DNA of 32,500 nt from Chromera velia (Eukaryota > Sar > Chromeraceae): assembly GCA_018398765.1 (NCBI GenBank), contig JAHBMJ010000122.1:1-32500 (forward strand), given 5' to 3'. The notes below the pieces were generated by a model. The model worked only from the letters and a program-made list of their open reading frames with translations. It was not told the DNA's origin and searched no databases. The position numbers were made by a program, and so were the translations under genes. Shown piece after piece: positions 1 to 15,056 of this stretch (its first letter is position 1; each line of letters starts with the position of its first letter).

Positions 1-478
1 AGAAAGGCAGAAGAAAGAAGACAGAGACACGATCAATCAGAAAGGCAGAAGAAAGAAGACAGAGACACGATCAATGAAAAAGGCAGAAGCAACAAGACAG
101 AAACACGATTAGAAAGGCAGAAGAAAGAAGACAGAGACACGATCAATGAAAAAGGCAGAAGCAACAAGACAGAAACACGATTAGAAAGGCAGAAGAAAGA
201 AGACAGAGACACGATCAATGAAAAAGGCAGAAGCAACAAGACAGAAACACGATTAGAAAGGCAGAAGAAAGAAGACAGAGACACGATCAGTCAAAAAGGC
301 AGAAGAAAGAAGGCAGAGACACGATCAATCAGAAAGGCAGAAGAAAGAAGACAGAGACACGATCAATGAAAAAGGAAGAAGCAACAAGACAGAAACACGA
401 TTAGAAAGGCAGAAGAAAGAAGACAGAGACACGATCAATCAAAAAGGCAGCAGAAAGAAAACAGACACACAGACAGAC
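1..478. repeat. Minisatellite of ~36-bp monomers in alternating A/B order, inside a PRMT intron
   Basis: About 13 consecutive monomers of 35-38 bp cover this stretch. Two variants can be told apart: A ends in the motif GACACGATCAAT, and B carries GCAACAAGACAG and ends in ACACGATT. From about position 39 to 292 they alternate as A-B pairs, giving a 72-bp higher-order unit; A copies also occur in tandem at 1-75 and 255-367. There are no unique spacers between copies, so this is a tandem satellite. It lies directly downstream (minus strand) of the last visible PRMT exon, so it is intronic. The purine-rich strand is the plus strand, so the PRMT transcript would be pyrimidine-rich here. Confidence 0.9.
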
Positions 479-486
479 GGACAGAC

Positions 487-4223
<3,737 letters not shown>

Positions 4224-6023
4224 ATGGCGTTGTTCTTTCTGCCCTACCCCATCTTCGCCGTAAGTCCACTCCCGCCTCTCCCCTCCGACACCCTCGTAGT
4301 GGTCTTTACCCTCCCTATACTCTCTCTCCTGTGTATCCATGCAGATTGGCACTGATCCGGATAAAGGTCTGGTTCTGACAGCCGGTGGCGGGGGCGGCAA
4401 GGAATATGGAATTGAGAATCAAGTGGTCAGTCTGCCACTTGTGCCATGCAGTACTTTTATCAACAAGGAGTCCAACCGTTGTTGACCTATCCCTCCGTCC
4501 TTGTCTTTCTGACTGCTTGCAGCAAGTCCACCAAGTTCGAGTGGATTGCTGCAATGAAGGCCGACCATTCTTGAACACTCTCGCGTCCTCCATCACTTTG
4601 AGAGGGCTGCCCACATCTTTGCATTATTCGCCCAAGGTACGTAAGGGAGGGAAGAGGGTGCTCAGCAAGTGGACGTCAACCACACAATTGGCCTCCCGAC
4701 ATACACTTTGTGTCCATGCGTGCAGAGTGACCTCTGGGTGTCGTCTGTACGCTCGAGCGTGGAATTTTTTCGCATTTCGAAAGACGGAAGGTCAGCGTCG
4801 TTTGCCCACACTTTTCGGTTTCCAGTTTGATACTCCGAGTTCGTGCCACTGAGGGCGTTGAGCTGCGCAGTTTCCGGCGAATGTCTTCGAGAGAAGGGAA
4901 GACATATGGGGAAAAGCAACAATTGGCTGCTCCGGAAAAATTTCAGCCCTCATCCGGCTCCTTATCGGTGCCTCTCCCTTCTCTGGATTGTATTTCTCTG
5001 TCTGCAGACATATAGATTGGCGTGCCGGCTGTCGGACTGACTGGGCCGCTCGCGAGCCTGTGCAGGTGGGTGCATGAAGCTCTCTACTTTCCATGTGTCT
5101 GGCACATGGAATTGTTGCGTTTATTTCCCTATCCGACCGATCCAAAGCCGCTTTCAGATTTTAGGATTGAACGAAGGCTGTTACAACATCCATGCGGTCC
5201 AACCGGAGGACAGTAAAAGAGAAGGACAGGGGTTTTCTCGAAAGAGAAGGGGAAGCGACAATGCAGAGGAAGGGGCACTCTCTTGCCCCGGCTCCAGAAG
5301 GTTTCCGCCTTGCCTTTGAGCATTCGTGTCTCCTGTGTCTCTTTCTTTAACCTTCTGGTATCTGTCTATCTGTCTGTTCGAAATATCCGAATGCATGCAG
5401 AATGTCGCGAAGTGGTCCCCGACTGGAGAGCACGTTTTGGTTGCTGGAAAAGAAGGAGTACCTCGGTGGGTCTTGCCGGGGCCCTGTTTGGTTGGGAAGG
5501 GAAGGGAACAGGCAGAGAGACGGGTAGACTGACTGATTGAGTGTCTCTTCCTTTTGTCTCGCTCTCAGACCCCTGCACTATCTTGTCTTTCCATTTCCTT
5601 GCGCTGTCTCTACACTTGTTCACTGACTTTTTCTTCGCCTCTGCTTTCTCATTTCCGTCCCCCCCACTTCGTTCTTTGGCTCTGCGTCAACATCTTCTGT
5701 ACTCTCTCTCTGTACTTGCCTCTCTGCCTTCTGTCTGTCTGTCCGTCTGTTTGTCTGTGTGGTTGTCGACATACAGAATTTTGTACCTCCACCTCGAGGA
5801 GATTGGCATGCTCAACTACGGCCAACAGCCCCGAGAGCTGTTCCCGGATGTGGAGCCGACCCGACCCCCTAGCCCTATCCAGCCCTTGGTCAGTTGAAGC
5901 AGGCAGGCAGTCTTTCTAGAAAGTCGGCCTCAATAGGGTGTAGACGTGGTCTTGCTTATACCAACAAGGCCCTTCAGCCTGACACGGACACTTGTCAGAT
6001 CACACACGCGCGCGCGTACACAC

Positions 6024-6054
<31 letters not shown>

Positions 6055-6385
6055 CAAGGAAGAAAGAAAGAAAGAAAGATGTTCTCCGGCCTGCCTCTTC
6101 CTCTCGATCGCCTTCTGTGCCTTCTTTGCGTGACTCCTCTGCTTTCTTCCTTTCTCTGCTTTTCCGCTCACGCTCACCAAGTTTTGGGGCGTCTTTCTGC
6201 CCGGCTCTCTCTCCCCGTCTTTGTGGCGCGTGCAGGTAGAGAGACAGACAGACAGTGGAGGATTTCGAACAAACGATGAGGATGATGCTTGGTAGGTCAG
6301 GGTTTTCCCTCTTTTCTTATCTGTTCTGTTCCGTTTTCTTTTTGATCCATCTCTCTCACTTTCGCATCTTGAGCTTCTCAATCAC

Positions 6386-6426
<41 letters not shown>

Positions 6427-9400
6427 GGCGCGCGCGGCCTGCCTCCCTTTCAGTGCGTCTGTCCCCCTCTCTATCCTCGCCTTCCCTTCTCTTCCTTTGT
6501 CCGTCGCCCCTTCCATTCGCTGCCTCTCCGTGTTCCATCGTGACAGTTTGCTTCGACGTGACCACCCCTTCCCCCCCTCCCCCCTTTTTTTCCCCTTTGT
6601 GCAGGACGGGCGTTGCAGGTCTAATTAATTTGGTTTCAGAGCTGGAGAGACCAGACGCGGTGAAGAGGGAGGTCTCCGATGGGGATTGGGCACCTGATGG
6701 GATCTTGGTCGGTAACCTTTTGCTTTTTTGTTTTTTCTCTCAATTTGTGTGCTGCTCGTGTCTGTTAGTTTTCTCTTCTTTTTTCTCCTTTCCCCTTCCA
6801 TTTCTTTCTCGTCCCTTCTTGTTTCTGCATCCACCAATCAATCAGTCTGGCCGCTGTCTTTCCTGTCCAGTTGTTCGTTCGTTCTTCGCCCTCCTCCATC
6901 CTCGATTGTGACCTCAGCGACATGCCATTTTGAGTCGCTCTCTGTTCCCATCCTTTGCATTCACATTCTCGTCAAGATCTTCTGGTCATTCGGTTTCTCT
7001 CGGGAGTTTGCACAAAGAGAGGGGCTCAATCTGCATGACGATTTGACGGTCTCTGTCCCTCCCTCTTTGTGCGTGTTTGCAGTGTTGTACTGTGCATGCC
7101 GACAACCGTTGTATTATCTGGAATCCGTACAGTGGGGCCCAGGTTGCAGTACTGGTCAGTCGAATGAATACGTCCCCCTGCCTTTTCCCTTTTAGAAAGG
7201 GTTCGGTGACCTCGGCCTCTCCGTCTCTGACAGTCCATCTGAATCTCAATCCGCCATTGACTTGTTTGATCTCTCCGTGCGTGCCCATGTATGTCTCCGC
7301 TCTTTCCTCGCACATATCAAGTTGGACCCAGCATGATGAGAGCAGAAGGGCCCGGAAAGCCGCGAAGGAACCTCCGATTTCTCTTGTCTGTGTCGCGTCT
7401 CTTGACATTTGACTGCCTTCTCTTCTCCTTTCTCCTTTCCATCATTCACATCCCTTTTAGCCTTCTTCCTTCCTTCGTTCAGGACCGGGTGAACCCCCGG
7501 ACGCGCCAGCTGATGACAATCAAGGCAGTCCGCTTCCTTCCCGACAAGGGGGTGCCTGGTGTGTACGAGCTTGTGTCTCTGGAGTCTCAGCACAGAGGGT
7601 CGTCCTATTTGACCAGATGGTCGGTCGGTCGGGCATGGGTTTTGTATGAATATGGATGCAGTAGAGCTGTTTGCACTTCGTTCGTTCACTCTCGTGTGTT
7701 CCCTTCGGGTTCTTTTTCTTGTGCGCTCAGTGAGTGCATCTGCGCATCCGTTGGAGTGCAGGTGTAAAGAATCCTTCCTTCACTCATTTGCGCTGAACCC
7801 CACTCTTCTGCGTGCCTCCCTGCAGGCGTTTGATCTGCCCCGAGGACCCTGAGGAGGAATGGGTTCTGGAGAGACTCAAGTCTCGGAAGGTGCACTCCCT
7901 CCCTTCGGCGTCTCTGGCTGTCAAGTCCGTCTACCTTTTTCCTACTGGATTGCTGTCTGTCTCTCATTCTGGCTGGTCGAGGACAATGGGTGTGCATGGA
8001 TGGATGAAATCTTTGTTGATGTGTGCATGGGTAGAAAGAAGGCCACGGCTCTGATACTCCTCTGTGCATACTTGACATAAGGGATGAATAGGTAGGAGGA
8101 GCGGGTCTTTCCACGTTCTCGAGTCAAGAGAAAAGCAAGGGGGGAGAATTGAAGGAGGGGGGGGAGGGAGCCGATGATTTCATTCAGGACGGAGAATTTT
8201 GTAATTTCTTTCGAGAAGTGACATCAGGGGAAAAGAAGGGAGCAAACACGAAATGGACAGGGACAAATCATGCTTACTGACGCAACAAACACGGAACGTT
8301 CTCTGATTTGCCCCTCTCCCCCTCCTCCCTCTCTGTGGATCTATCTGCGCAGTCAATGCGGAACGATGGCAGCCGTCGGGTTTGGAGACGGGTCCGTGAA
8401 GGCCGTGCGGTTGCCGAGATGCCCCACGGATAGAATGCACGTGATGACTCGGCACAGAAGACACGAACTTCCAGCTTTGGGCGTAGAGTTTATCGAGTCA
8501 GTCAGTCAGCCAGTGACTCAGAGGGGGGGGTTTCAGTGAGACAGCCAGACGGGTGCGTGTGATTTTGTTTGTGCTGATCGGATCTTTCCTCCCCTCTCTT
8601 TCTCATGCATGGCTTCCTGCCTTCCTGTCTCTTTCAGTTTTTGTTCTCTCTGTTCTTTCTGCACCGCCTTTTCTTTTCAGTCTTGAGCTTCGGTGTGCGT
8701 TGCCTCTTTTGTTTTCTCGTGTTTCTTTTTGCCCTCCCTCGCCTCATTGTGCTGTGCTCTCCCCGCTGCTGTCTCTCGTCTTTTTTCGTTTTTGTTTGCA
8801 GAGAAGACGTTTTTGTTTCAGCCTCCGCTGATTATTCTGTTGTGGTGAGTCGAGAGGGGACACACACACACACACCAATACACACACACACAAACATGCA
8901 GGGAGAGACAGAGACCTGGAGAGAGAGACACTGGGTGCCTCCACAATTCCATTTCCTTTTTCGTTTTTTGTTTTTCTGCTTTCAGCGAAGGCCAAAGAAG
9001 ACAGACAGCTGCTCGTGCATCTCTCTAACGATATTGGTTGGAAGGAATCGAACACACCCTTTGCCCTTGTGCTTTGGTCCAACTGTGCGCATTTGTATTC
9101 CCTGCTGTTCTCTCTCCGCCTTTGTTCGTTTGGTTGCGTGCAGGTGACACCAATCAAGAAGAGCGGTTCGAGAGCGAGTCAGTCATTCATTCAGTCACCA
9201 TGTAGGTCTTTGTCGGCTTCTTCGGAATGGAAATGGGGGGTCGATTCAAAGGAGAAGGAAAAGAAGAAAAAAAAGAATTGCTTCTGTCAGGAGGACCAGA
9301 TCCGTCATCACTGCTGCGTGATCTTCTGGAAGGGCCCGACTTGTTTTGTGTTCTTGACGAGCTAGATAGAGAAGGCTTCTCTGATACCTGAAATCGATGT

Positions 9401-9537
9401 GCTTTTCTCCTCGTGCTGTTGCGTCTTATTCCGCCCTCGTCTTCTCTTCCTTCGTGCGGAGAAGACTAAAACATTTCAGCGCGAGCTGAGAGGGATTTCA
9501 CCTTTTCAGTTACAACTTTGCACCTTGGAGAAACGTC

Positions 9538-9574
<37 letters not shown>

Positions 9575-12500
9575 AGCTTTGCGAAGTTTTCTGGGTGTTT
9601 CCCTGTGGTTCGCTATCTTCATGGCTTTCTGCATTCTTTTGAACGTTGTACCAGTCGGGAGGGAGTATGTGGAGTCCAGAATTGACACCCTCAAGTCATC
9701 TCTCCAAGCTGCAAAGAGGGGGGACGGGGAGGGTGGGACAGGGACAGCAGACCCCTGGGGCTTCCGATCCGATCCCTCTCCTTCCTCTGCCAGCACGGAC
9801 CCGTCGTACTTTTCTGACCTTGATACAGATGCACCGTCAGTGCCATCACAGCACACCCCTCCAGGTGATTCCCCCCCCTCCTCATGGGGCGACACGGGGG
9901 AACCGTCAGTCCCTGTTCCCCCTTCCCCTTACTCTGATGACTTTGCTGATTCCGTTGCGGACCCACTGATTGACCTGGAAGAAGCACCTCCAGTGCAAGA
10001 ACAGGACTGGGCCCCCAGTGACCCCCCCTCACCGTGGACCCACATTGAACCGTCAGACCCCGATCCCTTCCCCCCCTACGACTCTTTTGTAGACCCTCTG
10101 ATCGACACCGAAGTGCCGTCAGTAGAAGCACACGACATCCCCCCAAGTGACCCCATCCACCCCTGGCAGGGTCACACCGAACCGTCAGTCCATGCCCCCC
10201 CCCCTCCAGTCGGCCTCTTCGACTCACTCCAACAGCACCCCCCGAGCGTGCCAGGTGATGTCAAGCCTTGGGATCAGGGAGCGATGGGGGCTCCAAGCGG
10301 GACCCCACCAGCAGAAGCAGCAGCAAACCCCATGAGGCTGAAGCGGCATAAGCAGACGCACACAAAGACGGCCGGAGAAGTAGACGTTCAGACAGGGGTT
10401 CCGACAGAGAAGCCGGCAGAGACTGTGGTGGATACTCAAGCAGTGCCTCCAGTTGACGTACAAAGAGGGACACCGGCAGGCGAGCAGGTACCAATCCCGG
10501 CAGACACGCAGACGGGTACAGAAACAGGCGATGAGTCAGGCATGCAGACAGACATCCAGGTAGACGCTCAGCCAGACGCCGAGACCGACCAAAAGATAGA
10601 GACCCAGACAGACACGCAGATAGAGAATCAGCCAGACGTTGAGACAGACCAAAAGGCAGAAACCCAGACAGACACGGAGATAGACAATCAGCCAGTCGTA
10701 GAGACAGACCAAAATGTAGAACCACAAACAGACACGCAGATAGACAATCAGCCAGACATTGAGACAGACCAAAAGATAGAAACCCAGACAGACACGCAGA
10801 TAGAGAATCAGCCAGACGTTGAGATAGACCAAAAGGCAGAAATCCAGACAGACACGCAGATAGACAATCAGCCAGACGCCGAGACAGACCAAAAGACAGA
10901 GACCCAGAAAGACACGCAGGTAGAGAATCAGCCAGACGTTGAGATAGACCAAAAGGCAGAAATCCAGACAGACGACACGGAGATAGACAATCAGCCAGAC
11001 GCCGAGACAGACCAAAAGGTAGAAACCCAGACAGACACGCAGATAGACAATCAGCCAGACGCCGAGACAGACCAAAAGATAGAAACCCAGACAGAAACGG
11101 AGACAGACAATCAGCCAGACGTAGAGACAGACCAAACAACAGCAATGCAGACAGGGGATGAGGCAGATACGCAAGCAGACGCACAAACAGACATTCACAG
11201 AGACACGCCAGCAGACACTCAATCAGCATTCCATACAGAGACAGCCGCACAGACAGACACCCCGACACTTGAAGAGACAGACATGAACTCTGCAAATCAG
11301 GAGACGCTCACCCCTGATGCCCCAATTGACCCGTTGGAAGAAGACCAGAGAGGCACAGGAGAAGGTGAGGAGACGGCCACAGAGGTCGAAGCAGACACAC
11401 CAAGAGAATTGGAGGTAGATGCCCAAACAGACAGTCACCCAGACACACCTACAGACAGCCAGGCAGAAGCACCTACAGAAGGTGCAGACAGCCCCGTAGA
11501 AGAAGAGACAGACGCTCAAACTCAGGAGCCTGTAGAGCAGCAGACAGCCACTCCCCCAGTCATACCAACCGACACACACACGGACGTCCAGACAGACACA
11601 CAAACAGACACGGTCCAGGCAGACGCAATCACACACGAAGCAGAAACGCCAGCAGACACCCAAATAGATCCACCCGCAGAGCAACCAGACTCTCCAGTAG
11701 AAGAAGAGACGGACGCTCAAACTGATGAGCCTGTAGGACAGGCAGACATACCTACAGACATTCAGACAGATGCACCCCCTGAACAAGCAGACATCCAGAC
11801 AGATGCACCCCCTGAACAAGCAGACATCCAGACAGATGCACCCCCTGAACAAGCAGTCATTCAGACAGACACACCCCCTGAACAAGCAGACATTCAGACA
11901 GACATACCCCCTGAACAAGTAGACATCCAGACAGATGCACCCCCTGAAGAAGCAGACATCCAGACAGACACACCCCTTGCACAAGCAGACATCCAGACAG
12001 ACACACCCCCAGACATCCCATCAGAAACTCCGGCGGACGTCCATACAGACACCCCCACAGACATCCAGATAGACGCACCCCCCGACATCCAGACAGACGT
12101 GCCCACAGACGAGAAGAAATCCGGTGAAGGACAAGCAGACACGCCGGCAGAAGAGCAGACAGAACCCCAACATTCTGACGCCTCTCCAACCCCACAGGAA
12201 GAAGGTCAGACAGAGGCCCCAACTGACCATCAAGAGAAGGACTTGGAGCCTCCGGCAGATTTGGAGACGGAGACAGACTTAAATGCTGGCACAGAGAAAC
12301 TGTTGGGCACACACGTACATCCGGACCCACCCACCACCTCTCCCCCTTCCCCTCCATCAGAAGATGCGACGGATGTTGAGACGAACATCCCGGAGGAGAC
12401 GGAGGGAGACACTCAAGCAAGCACACAGCCACACACAGAGACAGACACCAAACCACAGACAGACACGCCGGCAGATCCACACACAACCACTGACACGCAC

Positions 12501-13526
12501 ACACAGCCAGATTCACCAACAGACCCCCAGACACACGAGGAGACAGGCCTCTCGACACACACGACAGCAGACACAGAGTCGCAGGACGATCCACAGGCAG
12601 ACACGCAGACAGAACCAGAGACAGGCACACACACACACCCTGACATAGAGGTGGAACCACGGGCAGACAGCCAGCCAGACGCCGAGGCCGACCAAAAAAT
12701 AGAAATCCAGACAGACACGCAGATAGATGATCAGCCAGACGCCGAGACAGACCAAAAGGTAGAAATCCAGACAGACACGCAGATAGACAATCAGCCAGAC
12801 GCCGAGACAGACCAAAAGATAGAAGCACAGACAGACACGCAGATAGATGATCAGCCAGACGCCGAGACAGACCAAAAGGTAGAAATCCAGACAGACGCCG
12901 AGACAGACCAAAAGGTAGAACCACAGACAGACACGCAGATAGACAATCAGCCAGACGCCGAGACAGACCAAAAGGTAGAAACCCAGACAGACACGAAGAC
13001 AGACAATCAGCCAGACGTAGAGACAGACCAAAAGGTAGAAACCCAGACAGACACACAGATAGACAATCAGCCAGACGCCGAGACAGACCAAAAGGTAGAA
13101 GCACAGACAGACACGCAGACAGACAGTCAGCCCGACGTTGAGACAGACCAAAAGATAGAAACGCAGTCAGACAGTCAGCCGGACTTGCCGTCAGGCGACA
13201 AGACAGAAATGCAAGCAGACACGCAGACAGAGGAAAAGGTGGAAGCTCAGAGGGAGATCGAGCCAAGCATGCAGGCAGCCAGTGAGCCACACGTCGTCAC
13301 AACACAGACGACAGACCCCAAAGAGGAGCAAACAGATCCTGAGGCGGACACGCAAGCGGGTGGTGCACCCACATTGATAGCATCACTGGGAGGGGGTCAG
13401 CCCAGTGCACCAGCTGGCTCACAGGACAATGTGCCAGTCGCTGCTCCGGCAAGAAGGCAAAAGGCTGACGCAGGGGCACCCGCAAGTCGGAGGGGCAAAA
13501 AGAGGGGGCCACGGCTAAAGAAATGA
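4224..13526 (+). CDS. SEC12: Sec12/PREB-like ER membrane WD40 protein with giant acidic repeat tail
   Basis: Sec12 is the ER exchange factor that loads Sar1 with GTP to start COPII coat assembly. Exons: 4224-4259, 4345-4425, 4523-4636, 4726-4790, 5008-5065, one unresolved from 5158, 5401-5465, 5777-5888, 6236-6291, 6605-6707, 7083-7154, 7483-7619, 7826-7924, 8353-8496, 8802-8844, 8991-9036, 9577-13526. Apart from the 5158 region all junctions keep phase. The N-terminus has the Sec12 glycine run (LTAGGGGGKEYGIEN). Propeller blades follow (NVAKWSPTGEHVLVAGKEG, GDWAPDGIL, CIIWNPYSGAQVAVL, SYLTRW, CGTMAAVGFGDGSV, FVSASADYSVV), in PREB order. The last exon opens with a membrane span (FLGVSLWFAIFMAFCILL). 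The cytosolic part is about 430-460 residues, as usual for the family; the roughly 1,280-residue tail is not. It is Pro/Ser/Asp-rich, then QTD repeats, and ends in a basic stretch (RRGKKRGPRLKK). A (CT)n tract at 9541-9570 precedes the anchor exon. Confidence 0.85.
10560..11140 (+). repeat. First array of 60-bp (20-residue) repeats in the Sec12-like tail
   Basis: About ten units with the consensus DNQPDAETDQKxETQTDTQI. The 60-bp period is visible at the DNA level, with codons for D, Q, T and E dominating. Two frame-preserving variants occur, such as an extra Asp codon near 10973. The repeat is strongly acidic and lacks Cys and aromatic residues, so it should be unstructured. Confidence 0.93.
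11740..12010 (+). repeat. Array of 33-bp (11-residue) repeats in the Sec12-like tail
   Basis: About eight units with the consensus ADIQTDAPPEQ, partly identical at the DNA level. It lies between the two 20-residue arrays and shares the QTD core with them, so it probably arose from the same ancestral triplet-rich sequence. Confidence 0.9.
12660..13190 (+). repeat. Second array of 60-bp (20-residue) repeats in the Sec12-like tail
   Basis: About eight to nine units nearly identical to those of the first array, although 1.5 kb of different sequence separates them. One unit near 12,890 is shortened, which is typical of slippage or unequal exchange. The array is followed by a non-repetitive C-terminus of about 110 residues. 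Confidence 0.92.
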
Positions 13527-13878
13527 GCCGACATCTCGAATTCGGTCACGGCATCACAACTTTATAGCTGGTCGAATTAATTGTACTGCCGCTGCAGCCA
13601 CATAGAGTTCTGTACAGGCACTATTTAAACAATGGTATACAATAAGATTACTAACAGAACTTGAAGTCCAGACATAAGAACCATGATAAGGTCTTAAGAT
13701 TAGTTCTAGGATTAGTTTTTACAGGATGACATTGTGTTAAAAGCTTAGTACTGCGTTTTATATAGATGTACTGCATGCTACTAGACTAAGAGTACATATG
13801 GGAAAAGCCTGGACAAGAGCCTCTCAGCGGCTACTATGCATGTTACTTCAGACTTACTTGCGTACAACTTGAATTACT
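13527..13878. other. AT-rich intergenic DNA downstream of the Sec12-like gene
   Basis: No coding-like frame is visible. The stretch should contain the 3' UTR of the Sec12-like gene. At 13719-13738 it holds a 20-base motif (TTACAGGATGACATTGTGTT) that recurs with one change at 15131-15150 on the other side of the LINE copy. Confidence 0.6.
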
Positions 13879-15056
13879 TTGTTTAAGGCCCTCTGGCTGC
13901 CAGTCGCGCTGTATGGACTGGAAACGATCCCGCTGAGAAAGACAGATGTTGCCTGCCTCGATGCATTACAGTTACGTTTTGTTCGATATTGTTTTGGTCT
14001 CTCCCATCACTCCTTTGTTTCACCTTCCCTTCTCTCTCTCTCTCTCGAGCCATTCAGTTCTCTACTTGGTAAGTTGAGTGGGGGCTTCATCCAATGTATT
14101 AAATTGATCGACCGTGCTCTACCCCGGGCAGTGTGGAATGAGTGCTTGGCTAGCTCATGTGAACCCTTCGTTAAGACAGTAAAATGGCTGGCCGTTCCAT
14201 TAGATTGCTCCCTTTTCTAGCCTCCATTGCCAAGCACGGTGGGGGACAAGTTTAAAGGGAAGGGCAAGGGCAGAAGGAAAAGGGCGGTAAAAAAGATCGT
14301 AGAGGGTGCCTGGCTGTCCGACGGGTTGAAAGAAGAAACTAGAAACATTAGAGACAGAGACAGAATTTTTCTCCACCTTACGAATCTCTCCCCTTTCCAA
14401 TCAGAGAATCTGTCTAGACAGCGTTTGGCCATGCACCTTCTGAGTGAAAGGAAATGGCATCCGAGAAGTGAAATGTTAGAGTGCAGTGTTGAACCTCTGC
14501 CAAAGAGTCTGTTGCAGTCCTCCGCAGGCTTCCGTACGCTTTTCAGGGCTCTCACAGGGGGGGATATAGATAGAACCGAACCGGAACGGCTGTGCGATAA
14601 ATGTTTGTCCCCCTCACGTGTGATCAAAGATGAGGTTCATGTTCTGACGGAATGTAAGGACACAGAAAGGGAACGGAACAGGCTGAAAGAACTGTACGAA
14701 ATTGCGAAGCAGAAAGCACCCATTGACATAAGAATACAGATCGCACAACGCGTTGCAGGTGTAACTGGGAGGGGCACTTCTGATAATGAGAAAAAAAATG
14801 AAGGATATGGTGTTGCTGTTGTGCACAATTCTGCCTAGAAGCGGTTCTAAAGCTATAGCTGACTGTCTCAAAAAGGTCCATTCTGTCGATAAGGCAAGTT
14901 GAGGCGAATCGATCCGATTGGCATGCAGGCTTCCTCATCCCCCCCCCCCCATGAATGTGTGCTCTGGGTTGTCCTCAAAGCCTTGCTAGTGGCTTGGGAT
15001 TTGGCGTCGTTAAATCTAGGATTTAACCCTCAATCATCATCATCATCATCATCATA
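13879..15056 (+). mobile_element. LINE-type (non-LTR) retrotransposon, 5'-truncated copy, C-terminal part of ORF2
   Basis: One reading frame runs from about 13879 to 14838, interrupted by a TAG at 14218-14220. The first part matches the segment after the reverse-transcriptase core of LINE ORF2 (LWLPVALYGLETIPLRKTD, then LRFVRYCFG). The second part ends with a zinc-knuckle-like Cx2C...Hx4C (CDKC, H and C in DEVHVLTEC) as at the end of many LINE ORF2 proteins. The polymerase core itself is absent. A 3' UTR of about 190 bases contains a C10 run and ends in AACCCTCAATCATCATC, a (TCA)n tail typical of some LINEs. The copy resembles the minus-strand element at the right edge. The frame is intact apart from the TAG, so it is either young or conserved by other means; it cannot encode a full enzyme. 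Confidence 0.78.

Noticed and set aside
33-284. Minus-strand open frame of 83 residues with perfect 24-residue repeats
   Set aside because: It is the translation of the 72-bp intronic minisatellite; no start context, no upstream or downstream coding sequence.
1-478. Repeats of ~36 bp that could be taken for a CRISPR array
   Set aside because: Copies are head to tail with no unique spacers, and the surroundings are eukaryotic intron sequence.
4826-5015. Open segment after a TCCAG acceptor as fifth Sec12 exon
   Set aside because: It is in phase with the preceding exon but offers no donor in the phase needed for 5158 or later exons; exon 5008-5065 fits both sides. It may be an alternative exon.
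9399-9576. Upstream 59 codons of the long open frame before the Sec12 anchor exon
   Set aside because: Contains the CT tract and GTGCAG acceptor; the propeller exon joins in phase only at 9577.
10261-13290. Long minus-strand open frames (344, 253 and 477 residues) opposite the Sec12 tail
   Set aside because: They are shadows of the plus-strand repeats: the repeated D, Q, T and E codons give no stops on the other strand. Their Leu/Cys-rich repeat has no independent support.
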